From contig JALGYY010000042.1 of the NCBI GenBank assembly GCA_025782575.1, positions 29,802 to 93,801 on the forward strand: a stretch of DNA of 64,000 bases. Direction: 5' to 3'. Source of the DNA: a bacterium. GTDB lineage: Bacteria > Orphanbacterota > Orphanbacteria > Orphanbacterales > Orphanbacteraceae. Position numbers and translations under genes: made by a program. The notes under the pieces were generated by a model. The model saw nothing but the letters and a program-made list of their open reading frames with translations, was not told where the DNA came from and did not search any database. Positions within the stretch are counted from its first letter, which is position 1; every line of letters starts with the position of its first letter. This document shows, piece by piece, positions 9,501 through 17,970 of the stretch.

Positions 9501-12500
9501 CGGTGCCCGCTGTCGCGCCTCCCCCTTCAACGTCATACATGACGATCTGGGATGAAGAGAGCGAGCGGATGCGGATGGAATCAGAGGCGATAGGGAACGG
9601 ACCGATCATGAGCCGATCGGATTCAAATACGAAAGAAGATGCTTCGTGGATCGCGACCGCGGCCCAATCACCGTCGGTCAGGCAGGAGGTGCCGATGTCC
9701 AGCAGAATGGCGTACTCGACGCTTTCCCCCGGATCGAGCCCGGAGCCAAGACCTGTGAAGGTCGCCTCCCCTTCATCGAAGACCGCTTCGGCCAGGACGG
9801 CACCGCTCGCCGACTCGATCAGGCTCGCGGACCGTGCAATCGAATCCGGTGGAGCCGACGTACCGCTTGACCGGTTCGAAACAGTCAGTTCGCGAAGTTC
9901 CAATGAGATGGAATCCAGATTGCCGAGTGTAAAGCGAAGAGCTTCAACCAGGACAGAACCGGCAAATGCCGAGTCCGCTTCCCCCGGCATGACGTTGCTG
10001 ACGACGACCCCCTGGAGGTCACCGATGATCTTGATGGTCGGTGAAGTCGATCTTCTGTCGAGCGGTCCGTCGTTACTCGACGTCATATCGATTCCGCCCA
10101 CAGGGATCGAGAGTTCGACCACGCCACCGGAGGCCGGCGTTTCGGCGATGTCCACGGTGACAAAAAACCGTTCCCCACCCGGAGCTACCGGTATGCCGAG
10201 GTTCGACCAGGTCCACTCTCCGATCCAGCCGAGCAGATGGACCAGGGCGTCATCGCCGCTTCCCCCATCAAACAGACCGTTCCCCCCATCTTTCCAGAGG
10301 AGTACTTCGGTGATGTCCCCCTGCTCACCGGGGTTCCCGGAATTGATGATCGAGACCTTGTGGAGCGTGTCCGGTAGAAAGCCGTTTGAAGGGAGATCGA
10401 AGACCATCGCAAGGGAATCGTCAGCGCCGGCCGGGAGTTCAGTGGAGAAGCCCCCCGAAGTGATGATCTGAGCTGCGATCATTCCGTCGACAAACTGATT
10501 CCCCGGTGAGTCGAGCGGGAATGTGGCATCGATAGCTGTCCCCACGTTGAATTCGAAGTGATTCAGTGTACCGACCTGTACGTTGAGTTCCGCTCCATCG
10601 GGGGCTTGCAGAAGCGACAGATCACCGGTGACCAGAAGGCTGGTCGTGTCCCCCCCGGCCATGACCAATCCAAGGCCGTTCAGTGTCAGGAGCCCGTTTT
10701 CGAACGAGCCTTCACCGAGAAGGTCCTCGCCTTGATCATGCCGCCCGTTTCCATCCTCGTCGTTGATCAACCGGATGGCATTCCAGACACCGTCCCGGTC
10801 GGCCGTGCTGCCGCCCGCCTGAATCGCATTCGTCAAGGTGAGCTCCGTTAGCGTCCGGGCAGTGCTGTAAAGATTGACGAGCTCGAGACGCATCAGGCTG
10901 ATCGAATCGGCGCCGGGTTCGAGAATCAAACCGTCAACGGCGAGCGCACGAACCTGAACAAAAGGAGGGAGCACAGTAAGAGAGTTGAACTGAGTCGTCA
11001 CGGTGCCGGCAAAGATGGCCCCGTTCCCATCGAGGCCGCGCAGGCGGAGATCGAGAACGTAGTCTCCCGGATCGAAGCCTTCCGGCACATTCGCGGTGTC
11101 GAATAGAAGTGAAACTGCCTGGCTGTCCGCGGGAATCGTCGGTGCGGCCGAGATCGGAGCGACAAAGCTGTCGACACCGTCGCTGAAGAAGAGAGCGCTG
11201 GCGATATCGAGTTGGAGAGACGTTCCCCCCTCGTTCTTGACACCGATCCAGAACCCCGATGCCTGGCCGGCGACAGCCGTTGTCGGGAATAGCGAATGAA
11301 CGAGATCCTCGATGGAGGGAGGATTGCTGACAACCCATGATCCTTTGGAACCCGCCTCGAACGATCCCACACCATCGCCGAAGGCGGTCACGGCGGAAGC
11401 ATCCACATCGATTGTGACGGCCGCGCCCGTTGTAGCTTCGGTGCCGACGGTTACGTAGAAACGCAACGTATCCGTCTGGCCATCTGAGAGCGTGTCGGGT
11501 GGGGATCCGATCAGCGAATCCGAGTACTCCGCGGAAATATCCTGTCCATCGATTTCGAAGCGGAGAGAGAGGGAGATCCCGGTCAGAGATCCGCCGGTAT
11601 CATTCCGGTAGATCACATCCACCGGAATGCCGCTCTCACCCTGCGTGACGCCTTCTCTTGATTCCACGGCCGAGACGACCACAAGACCATTGTTATCAAG
11701 CACAGTGATAGTCGCTGTATCTGACACAGCGCCGGGGAGAGAGGCGACTACCGATCCGTCACCCGGTGCCGTGGTGGTCAGAAGGCCGGCAGGGCTAATT
11801 GTCCCGATGCCTCCCTGAACTGACCAGTTCACAGCGTCATTCGTGCTGTTACTGTCTCCGTCGATCGTGGAAGCGGAAAATAAAGATCGATTACCCAGAA
11901 CGACAATCGTGCTGTCCGGTGCGATGTCGATCCAACGTGTCGGGCCCGGCACGACGACGATTGTATCGCTCGCCCCTTGCACCGTCCCGGCGGAAACGCG
12001 TACCACATCTTTGCCGGTCACATCGGCTTCGAACAGGCCGGTTGCAGGGTCGATGATCCCGATCGACTGAGCGCCGCTCCATGTGAGCGGCGGAAGGCCG
12101 GCGATCGCGTTGCCGTCCGAGTCCCACCCCGCTGCCGAGAAGGAGATGGATTGTTCCGTATTGAGAAGGGCGCTCACGGGGGAAACTGTCAGCGAAGCGA
12201 GTGCTCCCACCGTGATCGTGAACGCAGCCGTATCGACAACGTCGTCGACGCCCGCCACGACTAAACCGGTCCCGGGAAGGACAGGATCGAAATAGCCTGT
12301 GGAGTCTATTACGCCTAGTCCGGTCGGTTCAGTCCAGGCAGCGGAGGGAATGTACCAGTTGAAGTCGCCGTCGACAGCGACGACAAAAAATTGAATCGTA
12401 TTGTCAGCGGCGCTGGTGATGCTGTCCGGCCCGACGATGATGTACGCCGCGCTTCCGGGGATCACCGTCAGAAAGAGGCTGTCGCTGACTCCGGATGCCG

Positions 12501-13893
12501 TTGCAATGATAAAGGCCTGTCCGACCGTGTTCGGGTCGAGGAAGCCGGTGTCCCTGTCAAGAGCGCCTACGGCGCCCGACATCGACCATGTCGGCGTTAT
12601 GGTCACAGGATTTCCGTCGGCATCCGAGCCGGTCACTGTGAACTGAATCGTAGTGTCGGTATCGACTGTGTCCACTTGCGGCAGGATCTCAATTCCCACC
12701 AGAGGGCCGATTACCGTGAGGGCGAGAGAGTTGCCGTCTCCGGCGACTCCGTTCACATCCCCTTCAGGTAGGATCTGGGGAGCGAATGTCGTCGATGTAT
12801 CATCAACGAAGGGATCGAGACTCACGTACGTGGGGACTCCCACATCCGGGATATCCACTTCCCAGGTGATTTCGAAAATGCCGTCGCTGGATATTGGCGC
12901 CGGAAACCCGATAATCAGGCTGTCGGGTGAGGAGAGGTCGGTCCAGATCGGAGTATTGCCGTTCCAGACTATTTTTGTGGCGGCCGGTTGCCTGAAATCG
13001 GCGGGGAGGGGGATGAGAAACCGGTTGACCCCCGTATCAATTCCTCTGCCCGCGAATCGCAGATCGGCAAACGTGACGAACGAGATTCGCTGGTCCCGTG
13101 CCATGATGTTCGGTTCCATCTCGGCCATCCCGGACTGGGCGGCGGGGAGCAGATTGGGGTCAGGCAGAATCAGGAAGTAGACCTTCGGTTGCTTTGTCGA
13201 ATCCGCCTGATCGGTAGCGCCGAGAATCAGATTGGTATTGATTGCCGCTGTTTTGTTATTGGTGTCGGAACCGAATTCACTGACGTCGTCTTGCCCGATA
13301 ATGCCGACGCCGGGCTGGAGTGTGTCCGGAACGACGACCACTACCTCTTTCACTGCTCGAATGAGAAGGCCGAAGTTGGAATCCGGGTTGGCGATCCAGA
13401 ACTGGACGAGAGGAGTGATCTCCCACTGAATGGAATCGTCGGAAGAAGAAACGGTAGCGACCGATATGGCCGACCCGTCGTATGCGGCGCCCGCTTTACT
13501 CCAGACTGTGCCGGGGGATCGTTCGTTCCAGGTCGTCCCATTGCCTGGTGAGGAGTCCCAGGATTCCAGGACACGATGCAGGCTGTAGTTCAGCACGGTG
13601 CCGTCCAATCCGCCGAAGCGGGTCAGAGCAACTGTGAGAACGGACGAGTCGATCGTGGCGCCCGGCAGGAGGGGGGGCATCGCAAACTGCAAAAGTGCCC
13701 GCCGCACCTTGCCCTTGTTTCCGACAATGAGGCTGTCCGCTGAGCCATACTCGAGTGTGGGAAACTTCTGGGAGATATAGGTATCCGAGGCGAAGGTGCT
13801 GTCCAGATGCCAGACCAGATCCACAGGTGTCGCCTGCAGAATCGACGGACAGCAAAGTAATGCCATAAAGATATATGAACGAGCAATTCGCAC
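6568..13893 (-). CDS. Giant secreted repeat protein with C-terminal type IX/FlgD-like sorting domain
   Basis: About 2441 residues from a GTG at 13893, preceded by GGGAGAAG. This gives VRIARSYIFMALLCCPSILQ as signal peptide. An ATG at 13965 is also possible but adds 24 basic residues. Domains: a DNRLRE/CBM96-like domain (about 30-220), a spacer, four Ig-like (BIG2-type) repeats (about 395-735), then long beta-rich modules about 290 residues apart marked by recurring 'S-N-D-G-P' or 'N-N-S-G' segments near residues 1275, 1570, 1850 and 2160. The C-terminus holds NYPNPFSTSEGG and SGAYLASIEL, a FlgD/T9SS type A sorting domain. It is almost certainly exported and surface-attached. Function is not recognisable, and adhesin or stalk-like roles are guesses. 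It is followed directly by the PorV-like gene. Confidence 0.88.
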   Translation of the reverse strand: MRIARSYIFMALLCCPSILQATPVDLVWHLDSTFASDTYISQKFPTLEYGSADSLIVGNKGKVRRALLQFAMPPLLPGATIDSSVLTVALTRFGGLDGTVLNYSLHRVLESWDSSPGNGTTWNERSPGTVWSKAGAAYDGSAISVATVSSSDDSIQWEITPLVQFWIANPDSNFGLLIRAVKEVVVVVPDTLQPGVGIIGQDDVSEFGSDTNNKTAAINTNLILGATDQADSTKQPKVYFLILPDPNLLPAAQSGMAEMEPNIMARDQRISFVTFADLRFAGRGIDTGVNRFLIPLPADFRQPAATKIVWNGNTPIWTDLSSPDSLIIGFPAPISSDGIFEITWEVDIPDVGVPTYVSLDPFVDDTSTTFAPQILPEGDVNGVAGDGNSLALTVIGPLVGIEILPQVDTVDTDTTIQFTVTGSDADGNPVTITPTWSMSGAVGALDRDTGFLDPNTVGQAFIIATASGVSDSLFLTVIPGSAAYIIVGPDSITSAADNTIQFFVVAVDGDFNWYIPSAAWTEPTGLGVIDSTGYFDPVLPGTGLVVAGVDDVVDTAAFTITVGALASLTVSPVSALLNTEQSISFSAAGWDSDGNAIAGLPPLTWSGAQSIGIIDPATGLFEADVTGKDVVRVSAGTVQGASDTIVVVPGPTRWIDIAPDSTIVVLGNRSLFSASTIDGDSNSTNDAVNWSVQGGIGTISPAGLLTTTAPGDGSVVASLPGAVSDTATITVLDNNGLVVVSAVESREGVTQGESGIPVDVIYRNDTGGSLTGISLSLRFEIDGQDISAEYSDSLIGSPPDTLSDGQTDTLRFYVTVGTEATTGAAVTIDVDASAVTAFGDGVGSFEAGSKGSWVVSNPPSIEDLVHSLFPTTAVAGQASGFWIGVKNEGGTSLQLDIASALFFSDGVDSFVAPISAAPTIPADSQAVSLLFDTANVPEGFDPGDYVLDLRLRGLDGNGAIFAGTVTTQFNSLTVLPPFVQVRALAVDGLILEPGADSISLMRLELVNLYSTARTLTELTLTNAIQAGGSTADRDGVWNAIRLINDEDGNGRHDQGEDLLGEGSFENGLLTLNGLGLVMAGGDTTSLLVTGDLSLLQAPDGAELNVQVGTLNHFEFNVGTAIDATFPLDSPGNQFVDGMIAAQIITSGGFSTELPAGADDSLAMVFDLPSNGFLPDTLHKVSIINSGNPGEQGDITEVLLWKDGGNGLFDGGSGDDALVHLLGWIGEWTWSNLGIPVAPGGERFFVTVDIAETPASGGVVELSIPVGGIDMTSSNDGPLDRRSTSPTIKIIGDLQGVVVSNVMPGEADSAFAGSVLVEALRFTLGNLDSISLELRELTVSNRSSGTSAPPDSIARSASLIESASGAVLAEAVFDEGEATFTGLGSGLDPGESVEYAILLDIGTSCLTDGDWAAVAIHEASSFVFESDRLMIGPFPIASDSIRIRSLSSSQIVMYDVEGGGATAGTAGRLALRFRLPAAACESDALLEFSVDNDSGTADTTDIDRVYLTYGESNETFVSDLFFNGTGWGWISPGLVVDPGGIVLNVRIDFSDSARDSRTLRLRIPENGIEMLSSNDGPVDGPVVSPTKITVSGIPLFAAITVPDSPVSRGQQYEVFMDLENVDESDTLDMARPDSFGCEVFPLTIVLEPPGDSLVSLPPGGKARFRWVVVADEEGTHRFTGNAIGVRRSTGLPDTTFITQSAFVTVQSPPTGLVIVGASTIEGDVIRGARDLSILRLTFSHPDQGASYAAVRVDSVRVSFDDGQGNLIAPADFIDRLKLDALGSLSVADLDSDVASIPLSVPIVLDPGSERTITLSLDLSLTSPVETFRAVIEPSNAVAAYDRNSGLPVSVTSNDPIFSAGTAIVNPPQGLTVLVADTLLSQSNRSDTVTILSFDLKSEGTGAIAEVGIGSISFVLADGDFPFDWVEITDRGLSPLFSGSDWVREGSLVRFPLTDNILVRTGETSEIEIIARVASSAPVGRVQLDLDDLVFFGDFQLQPDINPEVRISRDIPLVTRIVKPAVSIEVSGLDPADTTEVVPGTLDRQALSLRFHHAMGDSFADIRIRGFSIRLENSAGDSVEIRSILERATVLDDGRVLASIVPRNQGSATLEIPFSGSFLRLQGGEDTTLVLAVDIRDGALPGDYRFVVFESGIDIADNNSGAPVAATIDGNSAYRSTPLRIRRESEGVTVWVDLDIPPTTVAGSSLDDVGQIRILSSGGIGVSDLHLKSIRLEVQDGDGNPLSPSAVLSDAWATPAGDGATTSDGILETDHILFPFDTPLAVVPGETLSITLDLTLATEIEVESFRFEFPVDKLSFTESDQAITRAVNDPGTNPSSPAHLAKKEFEASVRNYPNPFSTSEGGTIVAFYAKSPCHAAIRIYTGLGTPVRSIEQDVSAAGLIELPWDGRNGDGKRVLSGAYLASIELKYHDGGRDHAIHKIAVLH

Positions 13894-13990
13894 AGACTTC
13901 TCCCTTGGAACCCTCCGGGGGAAGAGGGCGTTCCTTCTGTCAAAAAGTCGGCGCATTCTGGCCATTCCTTGAGACCCGGGTATCCGGCCC

Positions 13991-14007
13991 TGCTCGATAT
14001 TCGAGCA
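13991..14007. promoter_or_regulatory. Inverted repeat upstream of the giant protein gene
   Basis: TGCTCGA-TAT-TCGAGCA, a perfect 7 bp inverted repeat with a 3 nt centre, about 100 nt upstream of the GTG at 13893. It could be a dimeric operator or a hairpin in the 5' leader of the minus-strand transcript. The surrounding 280 nt gap (13894-14173) has no convincing -35/-10 pair and no gene. A shorter imperfect inverted repeat (AGGCC/GGCCT, 14089-14105) is the only other structure noticed there. Confidence 0.3.
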
Positions 14008-14173
14008 TCCTGTTCAAAGACACGACGGCACTTGCCTGTTGGATCGATTTACCAATAGGCCGTTGTAACGGGAATGGGAGTCCCTCTGAGGCCTTTGGGG
14101 GGCCTGGAGGTACAAACCGCCATGACTCCATACATGCAGGAGCTGTGCCGGAATTGGGGCGAGAAGCCGTAGT

Positions 14174-15907
14174 TTAGCGGCCTGAGATGTATCCGAGGGC
14201 GCGAAGCCGTTCTCGCTCATCGTCGGAGAGATCGATCGGTTCACCGGTCAGGTGGGCGCCTTCATACTGGATCAAAAAAGTGCGGGGGGGATGATCGGGC
14301 GACTCGGGCAGAATGAGCGAGCCCTCGGGGCTGTTACCTGGATCGATTCCGAACCGCCCGTCCGGCGGATGAAAACCGTCACGGCCGATCCGGACGAGCT
14401 GGGGGTCTTCATCACCGTTGATCGTGAGGCGAAACGTAACAGGTGAATCGGGTGGGGAGGTCCGGAATCGGATTCCCCCGGCCCGGCCTTCCGCTCGGAA
14501 GCGGAAAAGGCGATTCCCTGAAGCTTCAACCGAAACGACATCCGGCGCACTCGGGAGGACTTCCTGGAGAAATCCTTGCGCCCTGATTTCTCCTTCGTAG
14601 ATCAAGGAATCCGCGCCGGCGGGCCAGCTCACCGTCCATCCGGAACCTGTGGTTTCATTTCTCAACTGGTTAAAGAGAACGGCCGCCTGTTGTTTGTGGG
14701 CGGCGATAACGTCGCATTGTTCGGCCGGGTCGGTCTCTCTGTCGAACAGCTGCGTCCCACTACCCCCCCAGATCAGCTTGAGCCTCGCCTTCATTACCGC
14801 CATTCCGTATCGACCCTCCCGTGAGGTGGCGGCAAAAAAGGAACGCCCCCGTGGAGCATCCGTCTCCCCGGTCAGCAGGGGGCTGCCCCGCAGGCCGGGG
14901 GGGAGGGGAAGTCCTGCTCGCCTCAAAAGTGTGGGGTAAACATCGATGATCCCGACAGGAGTGGGAATCGGGAAGAGGGATGGCTTTCGTGCCGGGTCGC
15001 GCACGATCATCGGCACCCTTATGACCTCATCGTAGAACGTGAAAGAGTGTCCCATCGATCGGTGGTCCTGGAATTCTTCCCCATGATCGGCAGTAAGCAG
15101 AACAATCGTGCTGTCCGCCATCCCACCCTCTTCCAGGCCATGGAGCAGCGAGTCGATCCAGGAATCGACATAGCGCACTTCGCCGTCATAGAGGGCGACG
15201 AGCTCGGCGAGATCATCCTCGTTCATGAGCGAGTCAACGGGCATGTACCTCGAAATCGTTTCATAATCGCCGACCAGGGACGACTCCCGGTTCGGCACAT
15301 ATCGATTTCGATAATCCCCCGGCGCTCCGTACTCCCAGTGGGGATCGAAAAGATGGACGAGAAGGAAAAGCGGCTTACGCCTATTTCTCTCCTTCATCCA
15401 ATCGACGGCGGCTCGTACGACCGTTTCGGCGACCGGTTCGTTCCCCTCGTCGAAACGGTAGTTCTCACCAATGCCGAAGTCCTCAAAATGGTTGAAATCA
15501 GAATCGAATCGATAGCTCGACGAAGTATAGATGTGGCTGACGAACGCGGCAGTCTCGTATCCCCCTTTTCGAAATTGACCGGCGAGTGTAGGGAGATCGG
15601 ATCGTATGGAGAGATAGTCATTTCCTGCGCCATGCTCCCATGGATAGCGGGATGTCAGCAGTGATGCGAACGCAGGCAATGTCCAGGGGGCTGTACTGAA
15701 CGCCGATGTGAAAACTACTCCCTCATCCGCCAGCCGGTCGATCGCCGGGGAGGTCTCGAACTCGTAACCGTAGCAGCCGAGGTGATCGGCACGCATGGTA
15801 TCGATGACGATGAGAAGAAAATGAGGGCCTTGGGCGGGCCGGCCGCACGACAGAATCAAAGTCGTGAGGAGCATGAGGAACATCGCAGGAATGGCGTACC
15901 GGTTCAT
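14174..15907 (-). CDS. Sulfatase-fold (alkaline phosphatase superfamily) lipoprotein with Thr nucleophile
   Basis: 577 residues. The N-terminus has a lipoprotein signal ending LILSC, with Cys21 as lipidation site. The fold is shown by LLIVIDTMRADHLGCYGYE (metal-binding Asp) and LLTADHGEEFQDH (second metal site). In the active-site segment APWTLPAFASLLTSRYPWEHG, the position of the Cys/Ser that becomes formylglycine in true sulfatases is Thr76. The enzyme is therefore more likely a phosphotransferase or phosphodiesterase-like member than a sulfatase. A beta-rich C-terminal domain ends in RERLRALGYISGR. The GNAT gene ends 4 nt upstream. Substrate is unknown. Confidence 0.87.
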   Translation of the reverse strand: MNRYAIPAMFLMLLTTLILSCGRPAQGPHFLLIVIDTMRADHLGCYGYEFETSPAIDRLADEGVVFTSAFSTAPWTLPAFASLLTSRYPWEHGAGNDYLSIRSDLPTLAGQFRKGGYETAAFVSHIYTSSSYRFDSDFNHFEDFGIGENYRFDEGNEPVAETVVRAAVDWMKERNRRKPLFLLVHLFDPHWEYGAPGDYRNRYVPNRESSLVGDYETISRYMPVDSLMNEDDLAELVALYDGEVRYVDSWIDSLLHGLEEGGMADSTIVLLTADHGEEFQDHRSMGHSFTFYDEVIRVPMIVRDPARKPSLFPIPTPVGIIDVYPTLLRRAGLPLPPGLRGSPLLTGETDAPRGRSFFAATSREGRYGMAVMKARLKLIWGGSGTQLFDRETDPAEQCDVIAAHKQQAAVLFNQLRNETTGSGWTVSWPAGADSLIYEGEIRAQGFLQEVLPSAPDVVSVEASGNRLFRFRAEGRAGGIRFRTSPPDSPVTFRLTINGDEDPQLVRIGRDGFHPPDGRFGIDPGNSPEGSLILPESPDHPPRTFLIQYEGAHLTGEPIDLSDDERERLRALGYISGR

Positions 15908-15911
15908 GACC

Positions 15912-16421
15912 CTAATCCCGGTCGAGGATGATCTGCATGATGGTTACGTCCAGAATACGGCCGAATTTTTCGCCAGCCGATTTCATGACACCGATGGTTC
16001 GAAACCCGGCACGCTCGTGCATATGAATGCTCACCGTGTTCCCCTCGGCAATGCGGGCCATGAGAGTCAGAAGGTTCCGGGAACGGCCTTCTTCGATCAG
16101 TTGCGCGAGAAGTTTCGAGCCGATCCCGCCCCCCCACAAATCCTTTCTTACATAGACCGAAATCTCGGCCGATCGCGCATAGGCCGGCTTGGGAGACCAG
16201 GGGCTGAGCGCAGCCCACCCTCCGATCTCGCCCCCGCGAAGAGCCACGATCACGGGGTAACGGGGTACATGTGCCTCGAACCATGCCCGGCGTTCGCCGA
16301 GCGTTTCCGGCTCCGTATCGAACGTCGCGGTCGTTTCGAGGACGGCGTCGTTGTAGATCGAAGCGATCCCTTCAAGATGTTCGAGTCCCGCCTCAATGAT
16401 TTTCAATCGGTCTTCTTTCAT
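15912..16421 (-). CDS. GNAT acetyltransferase, phosphinothricin N-acetyltransferase-like
   Basis: 169 residues from the ATG at 16421. The same frame is open far upstream, but that extension is antisense to the decarboxylase gene and lacks protein character, so the short form is chosen. It matches the PAT/YwnH subgroup of GNAT enzymes: ASIYNDAVLETTATFDTEP near the start, the acetyl-CoA loop VRKDLWGGGIGSKLL (R-x-x-G-x-G pattern) and HERAGFRTIGVM near the end. Members acetylate amino groups of small molecules such as methionine sulfoximine or phosphinothricin. The true substrate cannot be told. It is followed by the sulfatase-fold gene and is divergent from the PLP decarboxylase gene, sharing a gap of about 105 nt. 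Confidence 0.9.
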   Translation of the reverse strand: MKEDRLKIIEAGLEHLEGIASIYNDAVLETTATFDTEPETLGERRAWFEAHVPRYPVIVALRGGEIGGWAALSPWSPKPAYARSAEISVYVRKDLWGGGIGSKLLAQLIEEGRSRNLLTLMARIAEGNTVSIHMHERAGFRTIGVMKSAGEKFGRILDVTIMQIILDRD

Positions 16422-16526
16422 CCCCAGGTACCTTCCCGGAAGTGAGCCGACTATACCATGTTTCGATCGTCGCTCTCGATGGCCTGGATGGGATATACTC
16501 GCACCAAGAGCGACGGAAGGAAGGGA

Positions 16527-17960
16527 ATGGAAAAGCCGCACGACATCCCCTCGGAGGAATTCGTTTCGGCCGGAATGCGTGCGATCGATTGGATCGCCCG
16601 CTATCTGGAAGAGGCGGGCCGCTCGCCGGTAGTACCGCCGGGAAAAGAAGGGAGCCTTATCAGCCGGCTCCCCGCATCCATGCCCGAGGTCGGGGAGCGT
16701 TTCGAGGAAATCGAAAAGGATTTTGTTGATCTCGTCCTTCCCCATGTAACCCACTGGAATCATCCTCGATTCCTCGCTTACTTTTCCATAAGCGGCTCGG
16801 CGCCCGGAATACTCGGCGAGCTGTACAGTGCGGCGCTGAATACGAACGGCATGAAATGGAGCACCAACCCGGCATCGGCCGAGCTGGAGTCGCTCACTCT
16901 GCAGTGGCTTCGTGACGCGCTCGGCCTTCCGGGAGCCTTCTCCGGAATACTGGCCGATCTGGCGTCGACGGCCACACTGCTCTCTCTTGCAGTGGCGCGA
17001 GAGAAGGCGACAGACTATCGGTCCCGAAACGAAGGACTTGGCCGATGGGCTGACAGCCTCGTGCTCTACGCTTCTGAAGAGGCCCATATTTCCGTACAGA
17101 AAGCGGCTCTCGTGCTGGGACTCGGTGTGCAGGCGGTGCGGACTGTTCCGACGGATGAGCGCTTTCGTCTTCGGTCCGATGAGTTACGGCCGATGATCGA
17201 GGCGGATCGGGCCGCCGGGAAGAACCCTTTTGCTGTGGTAGCGACGCTCGGAACCACAGCAACGACAAGCGTGGATCCGATCGATGAGATTGCGACAATC
17301 GCGGAGAAGGAAAATCTCTGGCTTCACGTCGATGCCGCCTATGCCGGACCGGCCGCGATCCTGAAGGAGAAGCGTCCGATGTTCGCCGGGTGGGAGCGGG
17401 CCGACTCTATCGTCGTGAATCCCCACAAATGGCTGTTTGTTCCGATCGACGCAAGCGCGCTCTTCTTCCGTGATCCGGCCGCCTATCGTCATACATTTTC
17501 AATCGTGCCCGCCTATCTGGAATCGACCGATCGGGCGGACGATCCGATGGATTATGGTTTCCAGCTTGGCAGGCGATTCCGCTCCCTCAAACTCTGGTTC
17601 GTATTTCGGGCGTTCGGTAGATCTGGGCTGGAGAAGCGCATCCGGTATCACATCGACATGGCCGGTCACTTCGTGGAACTGCTTGATGGGTCGAGTAAAT
17701 GGGAAATACTGGCACCCGTACCGTTTTCGACGATCTGTTTCCGCTATTGCGGAGAGGGAGGGGCGAGCGACGATCAATTGGACCAGTGGAACGCGGCAAT
17801 CCTGGAGGAAGTGAATCGAGGAGGGGATGCGTTCTTATCTCATGCCGTACTGAAAGGGCGCTATGCCATCAGGCTCACGATAGGAAATATCCGTACTACG
17901 GAAAGTGATATCGATCTTGTGTGGGAGAGACTGCGAGAGGCAGCGGCAGAATGCCGATGA
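16527..17960 (+). CDS. Pyridoxal-dependent aromatic amino acid decarboxylase family protein
   Basis: 477 residues from the ATG at 16527, preceded by GGAAGGAAGGGA. An upstream in-frame ATG at 16458 is rejected for lack of such a site. It belongs to group II PLP decarboxylases (aromatic L-amino acid, tyrosine, histidine or glutamate decarboxylases). PLP-site features: HVDAAYAGPAAI (Asp pairing with the pyridine ring) and NPHKWLFVPID, whose Lys forms the Schiff base. The N-terminal segment THWNHPRFLAYF and the length match aromatic-L-amino-acid decarboxylases, which make amines such as tryptamine or tyramine. It is a single gene, convergent with the next one (10 nt between stops). The precise substrate is not determinable by eye. 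Confidence 0.92.
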   Translation: MEKPHDIPSEEFVSAGMRAIDWIARYLEEAGRSPVVPPGKEGSLISRLPASMPEVGERFEEIEKDFVDLVLPHVTHWNHPRFLAYFSISGSAPGILGELYSAALNTNGMKWSTNPASAELESLTLQWLRDALGLPGAFSGILADLASTATLLSLAVAREKATDYRSRNEGLGRWADSLVLYASEEAHISVQKAALVLGLGVQAVRTVPTDERFRLRSDELRPMIEADRAAGKNPFAVVATLGTTATTSVDPIDEIATIAEKENLWLHVDAAYAGPAAILKEKRPMFAGWERADSIVVNPHKWLFVPIDASALFFRDPAAYRHTFSIVPAYLESTDRADDPMDYGFQLGRRFRSLKLWFVFRAFGRSGLEKRIRYHIDMAGHFVELLDGSSKWEILAPVPFSTICFRYCGEGGASDDQLDQWNAAILEEVNRGGDAFLSHAVLKGRYAIRLTIGNIRTTESDIDLVWERLREAAAECR

Positions 17961-17970
17961 GCAATCCGGG

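Noticed and set aside
9410-10471. 353-codon plus-strand frame inside the giant gene
   Set aside because: Antisense shadow of a repeat-rich coding region; composition is Ser/Arg-rich with no motif.
16494-16499. TATACT before the decarboxylase gene
   Set aside because: No supporting -35 element at a usable distance.
15912-17087. 391-codon frame including the GNAT gene
   Set aside because: The first 222 codons are antisense to the decarboxylase and lack any protein-like pattern. The GNAT domain starts at the ATG at 16421.
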